From contig QBKD01000001.1 of the NCBI GenBank assembly GCA_003053925.1, forward strand, positions 992,001 to 1,056,000: a DNA stretch of 64,000 bases, written 5' to 3'. The DNA comes from Microbacteriaceae bacterium MWH-Ta3. Its GTDB lineage: Bacteria > Actinomycetota > Actinomycetes > Actinomycetales > Microbacteriaceae. This document shows positions 1 to 8,945 of this stretch, piece by piece. How positions within the stretch are numbered: position 1 is the stretch's first letter; every line of letters starts with the position of its first letter. The notes below the pieces were generated by a model that was given only the letters and a program-made list of their open reading frames with translations, did no database searches and was not told where the DNA came from. The position numbers were made by a program, and so were the translations under genes.

Positions 1-926
1 GCCGCGATTTTGTGGCCTTCGGGGATGGTGACGCCGCCAATGACGGTGTCCGCCGTGGCCGTGCGTTCGAACAGGTGCAAAGGTGCATCGAAGCGCAGGA
101 ATTCCTCGAGCGCGGTGGCGCTGATTTCCCGGGGGCGTGACCGTAAGAGTTCGGCCTGTTCGTCGCGTTGCAGGGCAGCCACGATGCCGTTACCAAAGCC
201 ATTCACGCTGGCCTCGTGACCGGCGTTCAACAGAAGCACACAGGTCGCAATGAGTTCCTGAACATTGAGTTTCTCGCCGCCCTCTTCTACGGCAGCGAGG
301 TCGCTAATCAGGTCGGTGCCGGGCTCGCGCTTGCGCTGTTCCATGAGCCCGCGCACATAGTCGGCGAATTCTGTCGAGGCCCGCTGGGCTTCCTGCTGTT
401 CGGCTTCGGTGGGGCTCACCTCGTACATTTTGACGATGGCCTGTGACCAAGGGCGCAGCAGGTGTTCGTCTTCGTCGGGGAATCCCAGCAGCGCAGCGAT
501 GACCTTGACAGGCAGAGGTTCGGCGTAATCGGCGATCACGTCGAAGCGCCCGGTCGTGGCAATCGTGTTCTCGATGTCGTCCAGAAGACGAGACGTGAGG
601 GCCTCGACCTGCGGCCGGAGTCCTTCAATCTTGGTGCGGTTAAACGCCTTCGCAATGAGCGACTTGAGCCGCGTGTGCTTGGGCGGTTCCGAATCAAGAA
701 TCGAATCGGCGTGCAACCAATTGAAATCGTGCCATTCCGCCTCGGGGCTCTTGGGGCTGAATATGCGTCCCAGCGTACGCGCGCGCAACACCTGGTTGGC
801 GTCGTCATACCCCGGCGCCAGGAAGATTCCCAATTCGTCGTGCCACACGGGCCGGCCGGCGGCCCGAAGTTCCGCCAACCCGGGGTAAGGGTCGGCGACG
901 AACTCGGGATCGGTAAACGAAATCAT
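1..926 (-). CDS. Cytochrome P450, 3'-truncated by window edge
   Basis: Haem-thiolate monooxygenase; the substrate cannot be told. The first 308 codons are visible. They contain an I-helix oxygen-binding motif AGHEAS (about residues 235-240) and the K-helix ExxR (EEFLR, about 274-278). The Cys haem-ligand region lies beyond base 1. The start ATG is preceded by AAGGA. The gene begins 32 nt after the phosphosugar mutase stop on the same strand, so it is probably co-transcribed with the purine salvage genes. No ferredoxin or reductase partner is in the visible part. The family call is firm, the role unknown. Confidence 0.9.
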   Translation of the reverse strand, partial: MISFTDPEFVADPYPGLAELRAAGRPVWHDELGIFLAPGYDDANQVLRARTLGRIFSPKSPEAEWHDFNWLHADSILDSEPPKHTRLKSLIAKAFNRTKIEGLRPQVEALTSRLLDDIENTIATTGRFDVIADYAEPLPVKVIAALLGFPDEDEHLLRPWSQAIVKMYEVSPTEAEQQEAQRASTEFADYVRGLMEQRKREPGTDLISDLAAVEEGGEKLNVQELIATCVLLLNAGHEASVNGFGNGIVAALQRDEQAELLRSRPREISATALEEFLRFDAPLHLFERTATADTVIGGVTIPEGHKIA

Positions 927-958
927 GGTGTCCTTGAGTAGTGTGCGTGAGGGGTACG

Positions 959-2611
959 TTACGCGATGAAGGCGCGCAGGTCGGCTTCGAGTGCGGCTAC
1001 GACCGCCGCGACGCGTTCCTCGCGGTTGTCGCCGTCGGTAACGGCAGCATCTACGTAGATCTTTAGCTTGGGCTCGGTGCCGCTGGGTCGCACGATTACA
1101 CGCGAACCGCCCTCGATGGTCAAACGCACCAGGTCGGCCGGGGGAAACGATTCGAACCCGTTCGAAAAGTCATCCACCGCGGTAACCGCAAGTCCCGCCA
1201 ACTGCGTGGGCGGCTGGCTGCGGAATTTCGAGGTGATTGCCGGAATCTGGGACAGGTCGCTGACGCGAATTGAGATTTGTGTCGATGCAAATGCGCCGAA
1301 GGTGGCGGCGAATTCCCGCAGGTGATCGGCGACGGTGGCGCCGCGAGCCTGCAGTTCGCCGGCCATGGCAAGAAAATCGACGGCCGCGGAAATGCCATCC
1401 TTGTCACGGACCTTATCGGGGTCGACAAGGTAGCCCAGTGCTTCTTCAAAGCCGTAGATAAGGTGAGGGACCCGGTTGACGAATTTGAAGCCCGTCAAGG
1501 TGTCGGAATAGGCAATGCCGTAGTGGTTCGCCACGGCACGAAGCGCGGGGCTCGACACAATCGAGGCGGCCAGCGCAGCGGGTTCCGTCGAACCGTGGTG
1601 CCGTTCAGCTGCTCGCCAACCCAGCAGGCTTCCGACCTCGTTGCCCGTCAGTCGCCGCCAAGTACCGCTGTCCTTGATTGCGACGGCAAGCCGATCGGCA
1701 TCGGGGTCATTGGCGATAATCAGTTCGATTCCGTGGCGATCCGCCGTGGCGTATGCCAGATCAAGTGCACCTGGTTCTTCCGGGTTAGGGAAGGCAACCG
1801 TGGGGAACGATCCATCGGGGTGAATCTGCTCCTCGACGACAACGGCGTCTCCCAGGCCAGCCGCACGATAGGCGCGCTGCGACACTTCCCAACCCACGCC
1901 GTGCATCGCCGTGTAGACGAAACGAACGGGGGACTCGGGCTGGGTGGACACCGCTGCGGTTTCCGCCACGTAGGAATCGATGACCGATTCGTCGGCCAGG
2001 CGATAGTTGGTCGAGCGCGGATATTCCGTGACGGGCGTGAGTGCCGCTTCGAGAATTAGGGCTTCAATCTGGTGGTCGGCGGGCGACACAATCTGCGAGC
2101 CCTCGTCCTCGCCACCCAGATACACCTTGTAGCCGTTATCGCGAGGAGGGTTGTGGCTGGCCGTGACCATCACGCCGGCGCTGAGGCCCAAGCTGCGCAC
2201 CGCTGTGGCAGCAACGGGAGTGGGAACTTCGCGGTTAAACAGAACGACGTCCATTCCCAGTCCGGCAAAAATTTCGGCCGAGTCGCGGGCGAACACATCG
2301 GAGTTGATGCGGCCGTCGTACCCGATGACCACGCTGGGGGTTGCCTCGCGCTGCAACAGGAATTTTGCGAAGCCCATCGCGGCCTGCATGACGAGCACGC
2401 GATTCATGCGGTTGGTTCCGGCACCCAGCTCGCCGCGAAGGCCCGCCGTTCCAAAGGTCAGGCGTGTTCCAAACCGGGAGTCCAGGTCGGCCAGGGCGGC
2501 GCTGTCGCCCGCCGCCGCTGCGTCGATGATGGGTCGAAGTTCGGCAACGGTTTCCGGGTCGGGGTCTTGCGCGATCCACGCTTCGGCCCGTTCGATGTAA
2601 TCCTGTGACAT
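959..2611 (-). CDS. Phospho-sugar mutase (PGM2/PmmB-like), possible phosphopentomutase
   Basis: Alpha-D-phosphohexomutase family, 550 aa, interconverting sugar 1- and 6- (or 5-) phosphates. Seen: active-site serine loop TASHNPPRDNGYK, metal-binding DPDADR and phosphate-binding RPSGTEPKLK. A longer frame opens at 2641, but ATG 2611 has GGAAGGA six bases upstream and lies 13 nt after the purine nucleoside phosphorylase stop, so it is preferred. PmmB (Rv3308) neighbours deoD in M. tuberculosis. The pairing with a phosphorylase that releases ribose-1-phosphate suggests conversion to ribose-5-phosphate; this is inferred from context. Phosphomannomutase or phosphoglucomutase activity is the alternative. 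Confidence 0.9.
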   Translation of the reverse strand: MSQDYIERAEAWIAQDPDPETVAELRPIIDAAAAGDSAALADLDSRFGTRLTFGTAGLRGELGAGTNRMNRVLVMQAAMGFAKFLLQREATPSVVIGYDGRINSDVFARDSAEIFAGLGMDVVLFNREVPTPVAATAVRSLGLSAGVMVTASHNPPRDNGYKVYLGGEDEGSQIVSPADHQIEALILEAALTPVTEYPRSTNYRLADESVIDSYVAETAAVSTQPESPVRFVYTAMHGVGWEVSQRAYRAAGLGDAVVVEEQIHPDGSFPTVAFPNPEEPGALDLAYATADRHGIELIIANDPDADRLAVAIKDSGTWRRLTGNEVGSLLGWRAAERHHGSTEPAALAASIVSSPALRAVANHYGIAYSDTLTGFKFVNRVPHLIYGFEEALGYLVDPDKVRDKDGISAAVDFLAMAGELQARGATVADHLREFAATFGAFASTQISIRVSDLSQIPAITSKFRSQPPTQLAGLAVTAVDDFSNGFESFPPADLVRLTIEGGSRVIVRPSGTEPKLKIYVDAAVTDGDNREERVAAVVAALEADLRAFIA

Positions 2612-2624
2612 GGCAGTTCCTTCC

Positions 2625-3497
2625 CTAGAGGGCGGCAACAACAGAGGCGAGTAATTGCGAAATCACGGGCTCGGCAGCCTTGCCCGATTCCATGACTTCC
2701 TGGTGCGAGAGGGGGTTCGGCGAGATTCCCGCGGCGAGGTTAGTGATCAGCGAGAAACCCAGAACTTCCATTCCGGCCTCGCGGGCGGCGATTGCTTCCA
2801 GCGCAGTGGACATGCCCACAATGTGACCGCCCATGTGCTTGACCATCTGAACTTCCGCGGGGGTCTCGTAGTGCGGACCGCGGAACTGGGCATAGATTCC
2901 CTCGTCGAGGTCTGCCTTGACGGTGCGGGCCACCTCGCGCAGTCGCGCGGAATACAGATCCGTGAGGTCGATAAAAGTCGCGCCTTCCAGTGGCGACGAG
3001 GCGGTGAGGTTGATGTGGTCGCTGATCAGCACGGGGGTGCCGGGCTCCCAGGTTTCCTTCAGGCCACCCGCTCCGTTGGTGAGAACCATAATCTTTGCGC
3101 CGGTTGCGGCTGCGGTACGCACCGAGTGCACAACCCGACGGACGCCGTGGTCTTCGTAAAAGTGGGTGCGCGCACCGATGATCAGGACGTTTTTTCCGTT
3201 CGGCGTGCGCAGGCTGCGAATCGTTCCCACGTGGCCTTCGACAGCGGGCTTGCTGAAGCCAATAATGTCGGTCGCGGGGATTTCGGCGACAAGTTCACCG
3301 ACGAGATCGGCGGCCTTTGCCCAGCCACTTCCCAGAGTCAATGCAATGTCGTGGTGAGCCACGCCCGTAGCGGCGGCGATTTGCGCGGCCGCCTGTGCGG
3401 CGATATCCCGCGGGTTCGCGGCGGGATTGTCCAGCGGGTTTCCCACGCTTTCGCAGCAGGAATCAGATGAGCAGCACGACGTTGAGCGAATATCCAT
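2625..3497 (-). CDS. punA: Purine nucleoside phosphorylase
   Basis: Phosphorolyses purine nucleosides to base plus (deoxy)ribose-1-phosphate. Family motifs: LTLGSGWAKAADLV near the N-terminus (phosphate loop), RGPHYETPAEV, and the purine-site segment GMSTALEAIAARE. The length, 290 aa, is slightly above the usual size because of an N-terminal extension with a CC-x4-CC pattern (Cys 8, 9, 14, 15). ATG 3497 is chosen because TAGGCT lies exactly 6 nt upstream, the leaderless arrangement seen across this window. The internal GTG at 3446 would give a family-typical start but has no signal. Likely first gene of a minus-strand run with the mutase and P450. Confidence 0.93.
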   Translation of the reverse strand: MDIRSTSCCSSDSCCESVGNPLDNPAANPRDIAAQAAAQIAAATGVAHHDIALTLGSGWAKAADLVGELVAEIPATDIIGFSKPAVEGHVGTIRSLRTPNGKNVLIIGARTHFYEDHGVRRVVHSVRTAAATGAKIMVLTNGAGGLKETWEPGTPVLISDHINLTASSPLEGATFIDLTDLYSARLREVARTVKADLDEGIYAQFRGPHYETPAEVQMVKHMGGHIVGMSTALEAIAAREAGMEVLGFSLITNLAAGISPNPLSHQEVMESGKAAEPVISQLLASVVAAL

Positions 3498-3503
3498 GCA
3501 CCC

Positions 3504-3509
3504 AGCCTA
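3504..3509 (-). promoter_or_regulatory. -10 element of purine nucleoside phosphorylase (leaderless)
   Basis: TAGGCT, 6 nt before ATG 3497; transcription should start at or next to the start codon. Confidence 0.65.
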
Positions 3510-3574
3510 TTCTTCGTGGGCCATCGGCGCGAGGTGGAGAGCCTGCGAATACGAGCGAAGTTCCCGCACCGTGA

Positions 3575-3580
3575 AACAAT
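3575..3580 (+). promoter_or_regulatory. Probable -10 element of the LpdA-like gene
   Basis: AACAAT (one mismatch to TANNNT), 6 nt before GTG 3587. Divergent from the phosphorylase promoter 65 bp away. Confidence 0.45.
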
Positions 3581-3586
3581 AAGTAC

Positions 3587-5038
3587 GTGAACAGTGCAAC
3601 CCCTCGTGCCCATCGTGTCGTCGTCATTGGTGGAGGACCGGGTGGTTACGAGGCGGCGCTCGCCGCAGCACAACTTGGTGCCGATGCGACGCTGATCGAA
3701 CGCTCGGGTGTAGGCGGTAGTGCGGTGCTCACTGACGTGGTTCCCTCGAAGTCGTTAATCGCCACGGCAGAGGCCGCCCAGGCAATCGCCGAGGCCGCAG
3801 ATCTGGGTGTTCGATTCACCGTCACGGGCGACAGCGGACGTGCCGTTCGGCCCGACGTGTTGGTGAACCTGGCCGCTGTCAACGAACGGCTGTTGCGCCT
3901 CGCAAAGGAACAATCCCACGACATGCATGAAACCCTCAAGGCCGCCGGCGTGCGGATTATTGCGGGCGAAGGTCGGCTGGATGGCCCCAAGCGCGTGATC
4001 GTGTCCACGGGTGGCGCGCAGCCTAAAGATTTTGACACGCTCGATGCCGAAACCGTCATCGTTGCGGTGGGTGCACATCCCCGCGAGCTTGATTCATCGA
4101 AGCCGGATGGCGAACGAATTCTGACGTGGAAGCAGCTGTACAACCTCGATTCCGTTCCCGAGCATCTTGTGGTGATTGGTTCGGGTGTGACGGGTGCCGA
4201 GTTTGCCTCGGCTTATGCCAGCTTGGGGGCCAAGGTTACCCTGGTCTCGAGTCGCGACCGCGTATTGCCCGGCGAAGATGCCGACGCTGCCGACCTGCTG
4301 GAAGAAGTATTCCGCAAGCGCGGCACCACCGTTCTGTCCAATAACCGAGCGCAATCCGTGGTGCGCGACGGCGATGTGGTGAAAGTTACGCTGGGCGACG
4401 GCAGCATTCTGGAGGCCAGCCACTGCCTGGTGGCCGTGGGATCCATTCCCAACACGGCGAATCTGGGTTTGGAAGCCGCGGGCGTCGAACTCACCGCGTC
4501 GGGGCACATCCCCGTCAATCGCGTGGCGTGCACGAGCGTGCCGGGAATCTACGCGGTGGGTGACTGCAGCAATGCCATGCCGTTGGCCTCGGTAGCTTCG
4601 CACCAGGGTCGTACCGCTGTGTTCCACGCGCTGGGTGATTTCGCAAAGCCTTTGGACATGCGCGTGGTGACCAGCAACATTTTTACCTCGCCCGAAATTG
4701 CGACGGTGGGTACCTCCGAGCTGGACGTTCAGAATGGCGAGGTCGCGGGTGTGGTCTACAAACTTGACCTGGAATCCAACGCTCGCGCGAAGATGCAGGG
4801 TGTGACCGACGGTTTTATCAAGCTGATCGCGCAACCCGAGTCGGGGATTGTGATTGGTGGCGTGATTGTGGGGCCGAAGGCCTCGGAACTCATTTTGTTG
4901 ATTTCGTTTGCCATGGAGCACCGCCACACCATCGATCAGCTCGCGCGTTCGTGGAGTGTCTACCCGTCACTCGCCGGCGCGATTGTCGATGCCGCCAAGG
5001 GCATGCACACGGCGCTGCGCGCACAATCCGCCCGCTAA
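3587..5038 (+). CDS. NAD(P)H-quinone dehydrogenase, LpdA (Rv3303c)-like flavoprotein
   Basis: 483-aa FAD/NAD(P)-dependent flavoprotein of the pyridine nucleotide-disulfide oxidoreductase fold. The N-terminal FAD loop is VIGGGPGGYEAALAA. A second Rossmann motif (VIGSGVTGAEFAS) lies near residue 197, the FAD-binding YAVGDCS near 325, and the dimerisation domain at the C-terminus. Where lipoamide dehydrogenases carry the redox CxxxxC, this protein reads GVGGSAVLTDVVPSK and has no cysteine, as in LpdA, which reduces quinones rather than disulfides. The GTG start fits a leaderless promoter. Its last codons form one arm of a long hairpin facing the convergent carboxylase gene. Confidence 0.9.
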   Translation: MNSATPRAHRVVVIGGGPGGYEAALAAAQLGADATLIERSGVGGSAVLTDVVPSKSLIATAEAAQAIAEAADLGVRFTVTGDSGRAVRPDVLVNLAAVNERLLRLAKEQSHDMHETLKAAGVRIIAGEGRLDGPKRVIVSTGGAQPKDFDTLDAETVIVAVGAHPRELDSSKPDGERILTWKQLYNLDSVPEHLVVIGSGVTGAEFASAYASLGAKVTLVSSRDRVLPGEDADAADLLEEVFRKRGTTVLSNNRAQSVVRDGDVVKVTLGDGSILEASHCLVAVGSIPNTANLGLEAAGVELTASGHIPVNRVACTSVPGIYAVGDCSNAMPLASVASHQGRTAVFHALGDFAKPLDMRVVTSNIFTSPEIATVGTSELDVQNGEVAGVVYKLDLESNARAKMQGVTDGFIKLIAQPESGIVIGGVIVGPKASELILLISFAMEHRHTIDQLARSWSVYPSLAGAIVDAAKGMHTALRAQSAR

Positions 5039-5058
5039 GCGCGCGGATTGTGCGCGCA
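5016..5058. terminator. 16-bp perfect hairpin between convergent genes
   Basis: Arms TGCGCGCACAATCCGC (5016-5031) and its exact complement (5043-5058) enclose an 11-nt loop holding the LpdA-like gene's stop codon. No U-tract on either side. Probably a bidirectional terminator for the two convergent genes. Confidence 0.7.
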
Positions 5059-5065
5059 TCTCGAA

Positions 5066-6838
5066 CTACTCGGCCGGGTCGGTAATCGAGAGAAGCAGGT
5101 GACCGCTGGACACGGTGGCACCAACCTCGGCGTTGATGCCGGTGATGATGCCGTCCTTGTGTGCGGCGATGGGCTGTTCCATCTTCATCGCCTCGAGCAC
5201 GACAATGAGGTCGCCCGCGACGACATGATCGCCCTCGGCCACTGCGATCTTCACGACGGTCGCCTGCATGGGCGACTTCACGGCGTTTCCGCCGCCCCCC
5301 GTGTGACCGTGTGCCGTCTTTGAACGCTGGGGCGCCACGGCCTTGCGAGCTCGTGATGACGTGGGAATCAAGTTGTCGGGCACGGATACCTCGACGCGCT
5401 TGCCGTCTACCTCGACGACAACGCTGTGGCGCAGCTCGGGTTCCGGTGCTGCCTCGAGCTGACCCTGCCAGGGCAGAATCTCATTGGCAAATTCGGTCTC
5501 GATCCAGCTGGTGTACACGCTGAATGCGTCATCGCCGGTGGGAGCAAACGCGGGGTCGGTCACGACCGCGCGGTGGAACGGCAGAACGGTGGGCAGGCCT
5601 TCGACCTCGAACTCGGCGAGTGCGCGACGCGCCTTGGCTAGCGCGTCCTTGCGGTCGGTGCCCGTGACAATGAGCTTGGCGAGAAGTGAATCGAACGAAC
5701 CCGAGATGACATCACCCGTGGTCACGCCGCTGTCGACGCGAATGCCGGGACCACCGGGCAGGCGCATCGACTTGACGGGACCGGGAGTGGGGCGGAAGTT
5801 CGCGCCGGGATCTTCGCCGTTGATACGGAATTCGATCGAGTGACCCGTGATAACGGGGTCCGGGTAGTCCACCAGTCCACCCTCGGCAATGCGGAACTGC
5901 TCGCGCACGAGGTCGAGGCCGGTGACCTCTTCGGACACGGGGTGTTCCACCTGAAGTCGGGTGTTGACCTCGAGGAAGGTGATGGTTCCGTCGGATCCGA
6001 TCAAGAATTCGCAGGTGCCGGCTCCCAGGTATCCGACCTCGCGCAGGATGTTCTTCGAGGCGGTGTACAGCAGTTCGCGCTGGGCTTCCGTGACGAATGG
6101 TGCGGGTGCTTCCTCGACCAGCTTCTGGTGGCGACGCTGCAACGAGCAGTCGCGCGTCGAGACAACAACGACGTTGCCCTGCGCGTCTGCCAGACACTGG
6201 GTCTCAACGTGGCGGGGTTTGTCGAGGTACTTTTCCACGAAGCATTCGCCGCGGCCGAAAGCGGCGACAGCCTCGCGCGTTGCGGATTCAAACAGTTCGG
6301 GAATTTCCTCGCGGGTACGGGCGACCTTCAGGCCACGACCGCCGCCGCCGAAAGCGGCCTTAATGGCAACGGGCAGTCCGTGAGTGTCGACGAATTCGAG
6401 GATTTCCTCGGCAGTCGACACGGGGTTGATGGTTCCGGGGGCCAGCGGTGCGCCAACCTTCTCTGCCACGTGGCGGGCGCTGACCTTGTCGCCCAGGCGC
6501 TCGATGGCCTCGGGTGACGGGCCGATCCAGATGATGCCCGCTGCCGCAACCGCGCGCGCGAAGTCGGCGTTTTCGGCAAGGAAGCCGTAGCCGGGGTGAA
6601 TGGCGTTGGCGCCCGATCGTTTCGCAATCGCGAGAATCTTGTCAATGACCAGGTAGGTTTCGGCGCTTGTCGTGCCGTCTAGTGAATATGCTTCGTCGGC
6701 CAGCTTCACGTGACGGGCGTCGCGATCCTGGTTCGCATAGACGGCCACCGAGGCAATTCCCGCATCCTTTGCGGCACGAATAACGCGGACAGCAATCTCG
6801 CCACGGTTGGCAATGAGTACCTTCGTAATACGGGTCAT
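5066..6838 (-). CDS. accA: Acyl-CoA carboxylase alpha subunit (biotin carboxylase + BCCP)
   Basis: 590-aa fused biotin carboxylase and biotin carrier protein of acetyl-/propionyl-CoA carboxylase, feeding malonyl- or methylmalonyl-CoA to lipid synthesis. ATP-grasp domain from the N-terminus with glycine-rich loop [13 protein letters not shown] and the substrate segment [18 protein letters not shown]. The C-terminal BCCP domain carries the biotinyl lysine in [10 protein letters not shown] (K552). The beta and epsilon subunits and the biotin ligase lie 2-4 kb away on the other strand (8946-11491). ATG 6838 is supported by a leaderless promoter. Confidence 0.95.
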   Translation of the reverse strand: MTRITKVLIANRGEIAVRVIRAAKDAGIASVAVYANQDRDARHVKLADEAYSLDGTTSAETYLVIDKILAIAKRSGANAIHPGYGFLAENADFARAVAAAGIIWIGPSPEAIERLGDKVSARHVAEKVGAPLAPGTINPVSTAEEILEFVDTHGLPVAIKAAFGGGGRGLKVARTREEIPELFESATREAVAAFGRGECFVEKYLDKPRHVETQCLADAQGNVVVVSTRDCSLQRRHQKLVEEAPAPFVTEAQRELLYTASKNILREVGYLGAGTCEFLIGSDGTITFLEVNTRLQVEHPVSEEVTGLDLVREQFRIAEGGLVDYPDPVITGHSIEFRINGEDPGANFRPTPGPVKSMRLPGGPGIRVDSGVTTGDVISGSFDSLLAKLIVTGTDRKDALAKARRALAEFEVEGLPTVLPFHRAVVTDPAFAPTGDDAFSVYTSWIETEFANEILPWQGQLEAAPEPELRHSVVVEVDGKRVEVSVPDNLIPTSSRARKAVAPQRSKTAHGHTGGGGNAVKSPMQATVVKIAVAEGDHVVAGDLIVVLEAMKMEQPIAAHKDGIITGINAEVGATVSSGHLLLSITDPAE

Positions 6839-6844
6839 GACGAC

Positions 6845-6850
6845 AGCCTA
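6845..6850 (-). promoter_or_regulatory. -10 element of carboxylase alpha gene (leaderless)
   Basis: TAGGCT, 6 nt before ATG 6838; no Shine-Dalgarno possible. Confidence 0.65.
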
Positions 6851-6921
6851 TTGGGGTGCACCTACTGAGTGTTTATGTGACATCCACAAATGAAGGCGAA
6901 TTTCACGGTGTCTGGCGACAA

Positions 6922-7539
6922 CTATCGGTTCCAGAAATCCGTCCACTCCACGCCCAAATCCTGGGCCATGGTGCGAAGCCCGGGGATGCTGATGCCGACG
7001 ACCGTGTGGGGGTCGCCCTCGATGCCGGTCACAAATGCCGCACCGAGGCTGTCGATAGTGAAGGCGCCGGCGACGTACAGCGGTTCACCCGTGGCAATAT
7101 ATGCGTCGATTTCGGAATCACTGACATCCGCAAAGTGAACGGTGGCTACGCTGACGGCACCCACCGCTGCGCCCGCGGCACCGCCTCGATGATCCACCAG
7201 CCAGTGCCCCGAATACAACAGACCGGTGCGGCCACGTTGGCGCAACCAGCGTTCGCGCGCGACTTCGGCAGTATGCGGTTTCCCATAAATGACGTCATCT
7301 AACACAAATGCCGAGTCGCCACCGAACACGAACCCGTCGATGTCCGGGCCGTGCTGGTTGATTACGGCCTCGGCTTTCGCCTGAGCCAAAAGCGCCACCA
7401 TGTCGTGTGCCGACAGCGCGCCAGCGGCGGCGACAACCGCATCTTCGTCAACGCCCGGAGCGATGGCGATGGGCTCGACGCCCGCATTGCGCAGGGTCTG
7501 CAAACGAGCGGGCGATGTGGAGGCCAAATAGAAACGCAT
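6922..7539 (-). CDS. maf: Maf-family nucleotide pyrophosphatase
   Basis: 205-aa Maf/YhdE-like nucleoside triphosphate pyrophosphatase, thought to remove non-canonical nucleotides. Signature N-terminus MRFYLASTSPARLQTL; GGDSAFVLDD carries the acidic metal-binding residues; the C-terminal GDPHTVVGISIPGL is typical. The reading frame stays open to 7854, but the family start is ATG 7539, which has TATTCT 7 nt upstream. It ends 83 nt before the carboxylase alpha start on the same strand. Maf and accA3/accD5 are also neighbours in mycobacteria. Confidence 0.92.
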   Translation of the reverse strand: MRFYLASTSPARLQTLRNAGVEPIAIAPGVDEDAVVAAAGALSAHDMVALLAQAKAEAVINQHGPDIDGFVFGGDSAFVLDDVIYGKPHTAEVARERWLRQRGRTGLLYSGHWLVDHRGGAAGAAVGAVSVATVHFADVSDSEIDAYIATGEPLYVAGAFTIDSLGAAFVTGIEGDPHTVVGISIPGLRTMAQDLGVEWTDFWNR

Positions 7540-7546
7540 ACCCGCG

Positions 7547-7552
7547 AGAATA
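7547..7552 (-). promoter_or_regulatory. -10 element of maf (leaderless)
   Basis: TATTCT, 7 nt before ATG 7539. Confidence 0.6.
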
Positions 7553-7560
7553 TCGCGCCC

Positions 7561-7566
7561 TAGGCT
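7561..7566 (+). promoter_or_regulatory. -10 element of TRAM methyltransferase (leaderless)
   Basis: TAGGCT, 6 nt before ATG 7573. It is back-to-back with the maf -10, leaving 8 bp between the two hexamers. Confidence 0.65.
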
Positions 7567-7572
7567 AGAGGG

Positions 7573-8823
7573 ATGGGTGAATGGTTGGGCCGTGAGATTC
7601 AGGCTGAAATTTCGGGAATTGCACACGGCGGTTTTGGCGTCGCACGAGTCGACGGTCGAGTGGTGTTTATTTCCGACTCGATTCCGGGGGAACAGGTTGT
7701 CGCACGCGTTACTGACGATTCCAAGAAGAACTTTTGGCGCGCCGATGTGGTGCGCGTCATCGATGCCAGCGAGCACCGGATTGGCCACGTGTGGGATGCC
7801 GCATCTCTGGATGTTGACCCCGAGCGCCGTGCGGGTGGTGCGGATTTCGGCCACATCGATTTGCCTTTCCAGCGCGAGCTGAAGCGTCGCGTCATCGCGG
7901 ATTCGCTGCAGCGATTTGGCAAGCTCAGTGCGGTCGAGGTCGATTCATTGTTGGGCGACGTACTGGCTATGCCGGGCGACGACGATGCCCAGGGCCTGGG
8001 CTGGCGTTCACGTGTTCGTCTGCACGTGGATGACCGCGGCAAGATTGGCCCCCGTGCGCGACGGTCGCATTCCGTGATTCAGGTTCCCAACCTGCCACTG
8101 GCCTCTGCCGGTATCAACGAGATTGCGCCGTTAGATCAATACATTCAGGGCATCGAGACGGTAGACGTGTTGTCGCCGTCGGCGGGGGACCCGCGCATGA
8201 TCGTGGGCGAACAGAAGCCCATGGTGATTCGTGAAATGGTGGGAGACCGCGAATTCCAGCTGGACGACCAAGGCTTCTGGCAGGTCCATCACGCTGCGCC
8301 GCAGGCCCTGACCGACGCAATTCGTGCCGCGATTCTTCCCGAGCTGCTGGATCCTGCTGGGCACAACCTCGACCTCTACGGTGGTGTCGGACTTCTGGCC
8401 GCGGCCCTGGCCGAGGTGGGCGGAAAGTCGACCCGCATCACCAGTGTCGAATTCAGCCCTCGTGCAACCGATCACGCCAGCGAGAACCTTGCCGAATGGC
8501 TGGGCGCAACGGCAGTGACCGAGAAAGTCGACAAGTGGCTGCGAGGTTTCATGGCGACGCAAACCGCGGGTGACCGCGAGCGCCTGCGTGCCGCCTCGAT
8601 TATCCTCGACCCGCCGCGTGCCGGCGCCGGCCGTGAGGTGATGGACATGCTCACGGCTGCTGCGCCCGCGCAGATTATTTATGTCGCGTGCGACCCCGTG
8701 GCGTTGTCTCGTGACATTGCCTATGCCGCCGAGGCCGGATACAGCCCCGTTTTCCTGCGCGCGCTGGACATGTTCCCACACACACACCACGTGGAAACGG
8801 TCGTCACGCTCGTTCGTGACTAA
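7573..8823 (+). CDS. TRAM-domain class I SAM RNA (uracil-5) methyltransferase, TrmA/RumA family
   Basis: 416 aa. The N-terminal TRAM domain (residues about 6-60) binds RNA. The C-terminal Rossmann domain shows the SAM loop DLYGGVGLLAAAL, ILDPPRAG and the catalytic cysteine in VACDPVALSRD (C373). Expected product is 5-methyluridine in tRNA or rRNA; which position cannot be told. The region that holds the Fe-S CGGC in RumA reads RAGGADFGHI, and the N-terminal half contains no cysteine, so an iron-sulfur cluster is unlikely. Starts from a leaderless promoter divergent from maf. Confidence 0.88.
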   Translation: MGEWLGREIQAEISGIAHGGFGVARVDGRVVFISDSIPGEQVVARVTDDSKKNFWRADVVRVIDASEHRIGHVWDAASLDVDPERRAGGADFGHIDLPFQRELKRRVIADSLQRFGKLSAVEVDSLLGDVLAMPGDDDAQGLGWRSRVRLHVDDRGKIGPRARRSHSVIQVPNLPLASAGINEIAPLDQYIQGIETVDVLSPSAGDPRMIVGEQKPMVIREMVGDREFQLDDQGFWQVHHAAPQALTDAIRAAILPELLDPAGHNLDLYGGVGLLAAALAEVGGKSTRITSVEFSPRATDHASENLAEWLGATAVTEKVDKWLRGFMATQTAGDRERLRAASIILDPPRAGAGREVMDMLTAAAPAQIIYVACDPVALSRDIAYAAEAGYSPVFLRALDMFPHTHHVETVVTLVRD

Positions 8824-8933
8824 TCTGCCGTAAATTTCGCCGGTACTGCCTGTTGGTGCGTGTGTGAATCACCACAAGGGAATATGAGAAGTGTTGTTGT
8901 TCGGAAATAAGCCCGATTCACTCCGCGCTTGAG

Positions 8934-8939
8934 TAGTCT
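8934..8939 (+). promoter_or_regulatory. -10 element of accD (leaderless)
   Basis: TAGTCT, 6 nt before GTG 8946; drives the accD-accE-birA-PH run. Confidence 0.65.
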
Positions 8940-8945
8940 GAGCCT

